Assembly (NCBI RefSeq): GCF_021347895.1
Contig: NC_067118.1
Location: forward strand, 37,933,755-37,997,754
Source of the DNA: Acanthochromis polyacanthus
Lineage: Eukaryota; Chordata; Actinopteri; Pomacentridae
DNA: 64,000 nucleotides
Direction of reading: 5' to 3'
In this document: positions 60,201 to 64,000 of the stretch, one piece after another
Position numbering within the stretch: position 1 is the first letter of the stretch
Layout: each line of letters starts with the position of its first letter
Notes under the pieces: generated by a model
The model's database searches: none
What the model saw: only the letters and a program-made list of their open reading frames with translations
What the model was told of the DNA's origin: nothing
Translations under genes and position numbers: made by a program

Positions 60201-61884
60201 CAGAAGCTGAGGTTAAATTTTAAACATGTAGCACACACGTGACGCTATGTCTGATGAAACAAAAGCATCAACACAGACACAAGAACCAGACACCACAAAA
60301 AAAGAGGAAAAAAACTGCAGATTTAAAAAGCATTTGAACTTTAACGATTGCACCATGAAGGGGAGAGTGCATGAACCAACCACCATTACATCTGCTGATT
60401 TCACTGATTGCTTAACCTCATATTAATTGGCTACTGACTTAGTTCCTTGGTGCAGTCTCTTGATGTTTAAACACCTGTATACCACTGGGATTTAATGTAT
60501 ATAATTAGAAACCACAGAAGTGCAATGAGCCATGTTAACCTCATGGTGGGGAATTGTTGTAAAAGCTTGGTGTAGCCAAAAATTCTGCTGTTGTCGACAC
60601 AAACTAGCCTAATAATAAGACTGCTGCATGTTATATTCAGCAACATAACTGTATTTCTGATAAATGTTACCCCAAGCCTTAGACATGACTCTGCACAATC
60701 AAAGTAACCGTGGTCTGGCAGGAGAAATCCTGACCCTGCAAAGATGAGTGGCCAAGAATAGATTGCATACTGTACATATTAAGGCTTACAGTCGCTGATA
60801 GTGAACTATGTGGAGTAAAGTGCAGCTTTACACCAGCTCCAAACAGCCAGCGAGTGTAAAATTTACTAGCTTCCTAGTTTGACATTTTGTCACTTGCCAC
60901 CTGCTAACAGATCCAGCCCCTTTTTTGTCAAAGCACTTGTCCTGACAAGAACAGCTGCCGGTGACAATACGCCTCAAGACACTTCTCTCCACTAATCACA
61001 CAGGAATGGATGTGAACAACGGAGAGGCCTTTGTGCCATTCAAAAGAGCACACGTTTATTGCCGTGCAACTTGACACATGGTTACAATGCATGCTTCTGT
61101 GTAACAGGCCGTAGCGAGCCAACTAATGTCAGCTGACTGCGCTGCGCAGCAAAGGCCAGGTATTTGCAACGCATGTCACTGCGCTAGCTAGGCTCGCTAG
61201 CAGCGCGATTAGCTAACAGATAACGTTAGAGTGAATGAACGTCTCTCATCATTCGGCCAGCAGTCGAAGTACGCATCAGCACAAACTGAAAACTACTCTA
61301 TCACTGCTCCACTGCTTCAAATAACACCAGGCTCTCTCCACAGCTGTGTCAAAACTTAACTTACAGGCTAATGATTACTCAGCAAACTCCTTAATGAGCT
61401 TGCTTGTTACAGCGGCTAGGCTACGGTTGGCTAGCTGTCTGAAGGAGCTCCGGCTAACGACCAGTATGTGAAATTACTGCCTGTGGTGACTGCAAGTGTT
61501 GCCGTGTGAGCTGTGACAGACTGTTTTCACTTTAACATCACCTCAAAATTAACCAAAGTGACAAACCCACAAAGCAAAAAAGTCTGCACGTCAAATCTGA
61601 AGCAGAAAGCGATCAGTGTAACGACTACTTTCAGTGGGTTAATTTTAGCAGCTGCCTGATAAATATCGCTCCTCACGCAGAGGGGGGCGTACTGTGCTAA
61701 CAGGTCTCCGGTGAGCAGCAGCCGTTTTAGCCAAGCTAGCTAACAAGCTAAAGAAGGCCTCACTCACCATGCCGCCTGACCCTCCCTCGCTCCCCAGCGG
61801 AGTCTCGTCCTTCCCACCGGTCTTCGGTCCGGGATCAGCCTCCTCCTGCAGCAGCGGCGGCTCTCCGCTCTGGTCTGAACTCAT
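47850..61884 (-). CDS. larp4: larp4, La-related protein 4 (16 coding exons, whole gene)
   Basis: LARP4 is a cytoplasmic RNA-binding protein of the La family. It binds poly(A), PABP and RACK1 and stabilises mRNAs. Sixteen exons with GT-AG junctions were placed by protein similarity. Their corrected lengths sum to 2370 nt, a 789 aa protein (human about 724 aa). Order of parts in corrected numbering: a PABP-binding PAM2-like motif ([10 protein letters not shown], about 47-56), the La motif (about 136-220, with FYFSRENL and SQMDSDQF), an RRM (about 222-300, with [13 protein letters not shown]), the LARP4 signature AINTFFAKNGYR, a Ser/Thr/Pro-rich middle, an RGRGR...RRRR basic stretch, the conserved FPPLPG and ENRMSDVV blocks, and the C-terminal [12 protein letters not shown] block. 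Eleven single-base indels in exons 2, 4, 5, 7, 8 and 9 break the frame as printed; I judge these to be sequence errors (see findings). LARP4B is less likely because the N-terminal and RRM residues match LARP4 better. Confidence 0.93.
48308..49038. mobile_element. Miniature element with TACCGTA..CCGGACTATAAG ends
   Basis: The left end TACCGTACTTTCCGGACTAT is mirrored at the right by AGTCCGGAAATTATGGTA, and GCGGCTCA / GGGGCTTATATTCAGG inside are typical of this widespread fish element. About 731 bp, in the larp4 intron between exons 15 and 16. No transposase was seen. Confidence 0.7.
49047..49235 (+). repeat. Duplicated intronic segment, copy 1
   Basis: CCCTCAGATCTCATAACCTG and CTCTATGCGCAAAAGATCTC at its two ends recur in copy 2. 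It lies in the larp4 intron between exons 15 and 16, immediately beside the miniature element at 48308-49038. Confidence 0.7.
49283..49487 (-). CDS. larp4: larp4 coding exon 15
   Basis: This 205 nt exon is intact and Pro/Thr/Ala-rich: [20 protein letters not shown], then repeated TP and AT pairs to ATVPATAQ. It is probably disordered. Donor is CAG|GTGAG. Confidence 0.84.
49594..49733 (-). CDS. larp4: larp4 coding exon 14
   Basis: This 140 nt exon is intact: [20 protein letters not shown] through [12 protein letters not shown]. It is Ser/Thr/Ala-rich and low in conservation. It is called mainly from open frame, phase fit and splice sites. Confidence 0.82.
49829..49987 (-). CDS. larp4: larp4 coding exon 13
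   Basis: This 159 nt exon encodes [20 protein letters not shown], then NFPPLPG and [15 protein letters not shown]. These blocks are among the most conserved C-terminal LARP4 segments, in the region reported to contact RACK1. Splice signals are canonical. Confidence 0.92.
50094..50145 (-). CDS. larp4: larp4 coding exon 12
   Basis: This 52 nt exon encodes [17 protein letters not shown], the Arg-rich segment equivalent to human RGRRRREDDRI. It is too short to stand out as an ORF and was found by phase and similarity. Acceptor GTTTCAG, donor GTAAAT. Confidence 0.88.
51171..51401 (-). CDS. larp4: larp4 coding exon 11
   Basis: This 231 nt exon is intact. It begins [16 protein letters not shown], continues through a Ser-rich stretch (six serines before LDPSDDGG) and ends GRGR at the start of the basic region. 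Acceptor AATAG and donor GTAAAC fit. Confidence 0.88.
51757..52510 (-). mobile_element. pogo/Tigger-type transposon remnant
   Basis: Ends CAGGAGGTCCTTGACTCGTT and, on the minus strand, CAGGGGGTCCTCGGTATATG are inverted repeats, with TA on each side (51755-51756 and 52511-52512). On the minus strand from 52347 a frame reads [20 protein letters not shown] and [15 protein letters not shown], the CENP-B-type helix-turn-helix start of Tigger transposases. It stops soon after, and the catalytic part is absent. It lies in larp4 intron 10. Confidence 0.85.
52980..53146 (+). repeat. Duplicated intronic segment, copy 2
   Basis: CCCTCAGATCTCATAATCTG at the start, GAGAACCAAAGCCAG in the middle and CTCTATGCGCATCATGATCT at the end match copy 1 in the same order and strand. 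It lies in the larp4 intron between exons 10 and 11. Confidence 0.7.
53946..54049 (-). CDS. larp4: larp4 coding exon 10
   Basis: This 104 nt exon is intact: [20 protein letters not shown] followed by [14 protein letters not shown]. It matches the human APFPNGSFVNGF block. Exon 9 joins it in phase 0 only after the exon 9 corrections. Confidence 0.9.
56069..56276 (-). CDS. larp4: larp4 coding exon 9, four single-base errors
   Basis: Corrected, this reads [20 protein letters not shown] and then a Gln/Ser-rich stretch ending [14 protein letters not shown], the LARP4 block after the RRM. Observed length is 208 nt and expected length is 210. Bases are missing in the A-run 56249-56252, after 56137 and at 56112-56113. 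One base is extra at 56080-56081. Because of these, no single frame spans the exon. Confidence 0.88.
56378..56429 (-). CDS. larp4: larp4 coding exon 8 (RRM end), two missing bases
   Basis: This short exon encodes [18 protein letters not shown], the last strand and helix of the RRM. It is 52 nt where 54 are needed. Bases are missing at TTC(C)AG near 56394 and in an A-run (T-run 56387-56389 on the plus strand). Confidence 0.86.
56531..56640 (-). CDS. larp4: larp4 coding exon 7 (RRM), one missing base
   Basis: This exon encodes [19 protein letters not shown] and [18 protein letters not shown], the middle of the RRM. It is 110 nt where 111 are needed. One base is missing in the GCTCA(G)CAG end near 56533. 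Donor is GTAATG. Confidence 0.88.
56736..56839 (-). CDS. larp4: larp4 coding exon 6 (La motif to RRM)
   Basis: This 104 nt exon is intact and encodes [20 protein letters not shown] and the first RRM strand [15 protein letters not shown]. It is nearly identical to human LARP4 at the same place. Confidence 0.92.
56927..57065 (-). CDS. larp4: larp4 coding exon 5 (La motif core), two extra bases
   Basis: After correction it reads [19 protein letters not shown] and continues [18 protein letters not shown], the core of the La motif. It is 139 nt where 137 are required. Extra bases lie in the C-run at 57024-57026 and at 56969-56970. The splice signals are intact. Confidence 0.88.
57171..57251 (-). 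CDS. larp4: larp4 coding exon 4 (start of La motif), one missing base
   Basis: This exon encodes [20 protein letters not shown] and then EFYFS, the first helix of the La motif. It is 81 nt where 82 are needed. A G run at the acceptor (C-run 57249-57252 on the plus strand) appears one base short. Donor is AG|GTAAG. Confidence 0.85.
59136..59294 (-). CDS. larp4: larp4 coding exon 3
   Basis: This 159 nt exon is intact. It begins [17 protein letters not shown] and ends ESTTGTSG. It covers the poorly conserved linker between the PABP-binding motif and the La motif. Acceptor TTCACAG and donor GTCAGT are present and the phase is 1 on both sides. Confidence 0.85.
59630..59746 (-). CDS. larp4: larp4 coding exon 2, frame broken by one missing base
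   Basis: This exon encodes [18 protein letters not shown], the PABP-binding PAM2-like motif of LARP4. The observed length is 117 nt. The phases of exons 1 and 3 require 118 nt. One C is missing from a run (G-run 59682-59685 on the plus strand). Adding it gives a continuous reading through [18 protein letters not shown]. Confidence 0.85.
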
Positions 61885-62350
61885 CAGCCGCTCCTGACTC
61901 ACTTCCACCCCGTCGCGTTCTCCCGGCCCCCGCCTGCCACCACCCCCTCTATCCGAAATACCGGCTGGGCTCAGCAGTCAGTCTGGTTCTCTCCTGTTCG
62001 ACTCGATCGGCCAGCAGCACACTGAAACTAGCTTAGTAGCAAGCTAGCCGGCTAGCAGGTTGCTACAGAGGCTAGCGACCTAGCGTGCTATGAATCAACG
62101 GAGGGGGCTAACGACAGCTAGCTCAATGAATCGAGCTCGCACGCTAAGATACTAATGATGGAAGCGATGCCAAACCATGACTCTTCTTAGACCACAGTCC
62201 CCGCTGGCGTTTAGTCAAATATTACAGCACACACCAGGTTCGTGAGGCGCATTCCTAACCGGGCGACCGGAGCGGACACTGGGGACACGCACCTTTCCTC
62301 AGCGCAGACACACAGTCCGCCGACGTCCCGGCAGCCACCGCGAGTTCTCG
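61640..62350 (-). promoter_or_regulatory. larp4: larp4 CpG-rich promoter and 5' leader region
   Basis: The first coding exon is embedded in CpG-rich sequence that extends upstream to about 62.35 kb. It contains many GCTAGC/GCTAAC words (for example 61735-61750, 62028-62130). No TATA box is evident. The exact transcription start cannot be read from sequence. Confidence 0.6.
61768..61884 (-). CDS. larp4: larp4 coding exon 1
   Basis: This exon encodes residues 1-39, starting [15 protein letters not shown]. The ATG at 61884-61882 was chosen because the in-frame codons upstream contain only GTG, and because the exon sits in a CpG-rich promoter. It ends ATG|GTGAGT in phase 0. The N terminus differs from the main human LARP4 isoform, so an alternative first exon is possible. 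Confidence 0.8.
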
Positions 62351-64000
62351 GTGACCTCTGCAGAAATCATTTCCTTTTCCGGATCCCTGCTGTAGTTTTC
62401 TGCTGCACTTTTTTGTTGAAAGCCGTTATTTAAAACTTAATTACTCATAAGAGCACATTTTTCTTGCATGTTTTTTGTTGTTTTATATCTAATAATAAAT
62501 GTAATAATATTAAATGTGAAAGTATTCCAATGGATATGTACAGTACTTTTTGAGCGATAAACAGCATTCTTTGCTTTTTGTCATGTAGCAATTATCATTT
62601 TGCACTGCAATGTCTATTTATTTCTAGCTTGTAAATATGTATGAGTCGTGTTATATTTATTACCATTTCCCCTGTTCTTTCTAAAAAAAAAAAAAATTAC
62701 CATTCTTGATTTAAACTACATTTGTGCTGCTATACTGTAGGGAAAATAATTAAACACTTCCTTCTCTGTGTTTTAATACAAGCTCTTCAACTTCCTAATA
62801 TGTTGTAAAATGTAGTTAAATAATTGACATGTTAAAAAAAAAAAAAAAAAACCTCTTACCTGTTGTAACATTAGTTGCATGATTCTTGTCATTTGTGAAT
62901 GCTGTCAGAAAACCTTATTTTCTTCAAGTATCTGCTCTTTTTACCAACAGTGTCCTTGAGAGTCAATATGCTGCTATGCCGATTATTTGCACGATCCATT
63001 CGCAGCTTTGTGTGACAATCAATGGGAGAGCTGTGATGTAATGTTTGTTTCACCTCATACTTAAGACACAATCAGGAAAAGATGACAAGCCATTGAAAAA
63101 CACTCCCAATTAAGACACAATCAAAAGATGACAAGCCATTGAAAAACACTCCAATTAGCCACAAAAGGTTGTACAAAGATAAGTTATGTTGTATCACACT
63201 GACAAACTGCTGGATCTCATTGGATTATCAGCTTTGTGGATGGAAAAAAAAAAACAAAAAAAAAATAAAATTAGACTTCCTTGTTAAAGTTCTTGTCAAA
63301 GAGTGACAGTTCATAGAAATTACATATTCATTGGAAATTTCGAATAGACAAAGAAATTGTCAAGCATACAATTGGACTGCGCTCATCTCACTTTTCTTAT
63401 TGTGTTTCCATCTGCCTGTTCATTAAAGCATTGTTTCCAGAATGCACATTAAGAATCTTGTTTTTTCATGACTTGATATTCTGCTCCACACATCACCAAA
63501 AACACAACATTTGTTGGAATGAATCTTTGATTTTTTTTATTTTTACATCTTGATGTCTTTGACAAAATACATTTCTCTTATGCTTCTGAGACTTGGGAGC
63601 GCTACAAAACACTGAATTCTATGAGAAAGCACACATTCAGGACAGGAAAGAGGAACACAGCAACTCCTTTCATCAAATGCTGGCTAGACATGGTAGCTGG
63701 AAGCAGGAAAAAGAGACCTCAACAGTCCAGTTTCGGGCGCACAGTGTTCAGCATCGTTGGCGTGGTCGCATGTATCCAGTTTGATGTTGTGCTTTGGCCA
63801 GGAATCGTTCATAGGATGGGACCTGATCTTCAGCCACCCACTGGGTTTGGGGCAATACGGTGCTGTCAGCGCAAAGAGGCGTGGGAATCAGTCACTATTA
63901 CTTGTTGGCATATCAATATGCCAAATGAGGAGGATGAATGCTCTTACTCAATATCGAGTGTCAGCCTTTAGTTAAAAAAAAACATGCAGCAAGAGGCTGG
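62351..64000. other. Right-end spacer upstream of larp4
   Basis: AT-rich sequence with A-runs and a short direct repeat of GACAAGCCATTGAAAAACAC (63083 and 63129). The last 450 bases are more GC-balanced and hold a 47-codon minus-strand frame that I cannot identify. Confidence 0.45.

Noticed and set aside
1..64000. CRISPR arrays, prophage, operons, tRNA or rRNA genes
   Set aside because: No regularly spaced repeats, no bacterial-type gene packing, and no tRNA A/B box pair or rRNA sequence that I could recognise. The window is vertebrate nuclear DNA.

Overview
This window is vertebrate nuclear DNA, almost certainly from a ray-finned (teleost) fish. The genes are split into short exons with GT-AG introns. 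The proteins are recognisable vertebrate families, and the spacers are full of repeats typical of fish: Tc1-like, pogo/Tigger, hAT-like and TTAA-flanked piggyBac-like miniature elements, plus an L2-type LINE tail. There is no bacterial, phage or CRISPR content. All recognised genes lie on the minus strand, so the window reads from right to left as larp4 -> asb8 -> atf7 -> dip2b.

Layout. Positions 61.9-47.85 kb hold larp4 (La-related protein 4, cytoplasmic mRNA and poly(A) binding), rebuilt here as 16 coding exons. Its CpG-rich promoter lies at about 61.7-62.35 kb and a probable long 3' UTR runs down to about 45.6 kb. Positions 42.7-40.65 kb hold asb8 (ankyrin/SOCS-box E3 substrate receptor, 289 aa), with 3 coding exons and a 5' leader exon near 44.1-44.2 kb. 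Positions 31.7-21.16 kb hold atf7 (ATF2-family bZIP factor, 487 aa), with 11 coding exons and a CpG-rich promoter and leader exon near 36.5 kb. Positions 15.02-14.94 kb hold only the first coding exon of a DIP2 gene (dip2b by neighbourhood). The remaining 14.9 kb to the left edge is its first intron. Positions 62.4-64.0 kb contain no gene that I recognise.

Gene quality. The exons of atf7, asb8 and dip2b, and most of larp4, join in perfect phase. In contrast, six larp4 exons between about 56.07 and 59.75 kb carry 11 single-base insertions or deletions, although the encoded residues and splice sites are otherwise fully conserved. This looks like a patch of low-accuracy assembly, such as a gap filled with unpolished long reads, rather than a decayed gene.

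The genes share no pathway that the sequence demonstrates. They are four ordinary, broadly expressed regulators in a co-oriented block: mRNA stability (larp4), ubiquitin ligation (asb8), stress-responsive transcription (atf7), and a DIP2 acyl-CoA-synthetase-like protein. I found no convincing new biological system. The most useful leads are the larp4 indel cluster, an asb8 upstream ORF whose stop overlaps the main start, a large fold-back repeat at 10.6-13.6 kb, a nested pair of miniature transposons at 23 kb, and GCTAGC/GTTAGC-type words that cluster at the promoters.
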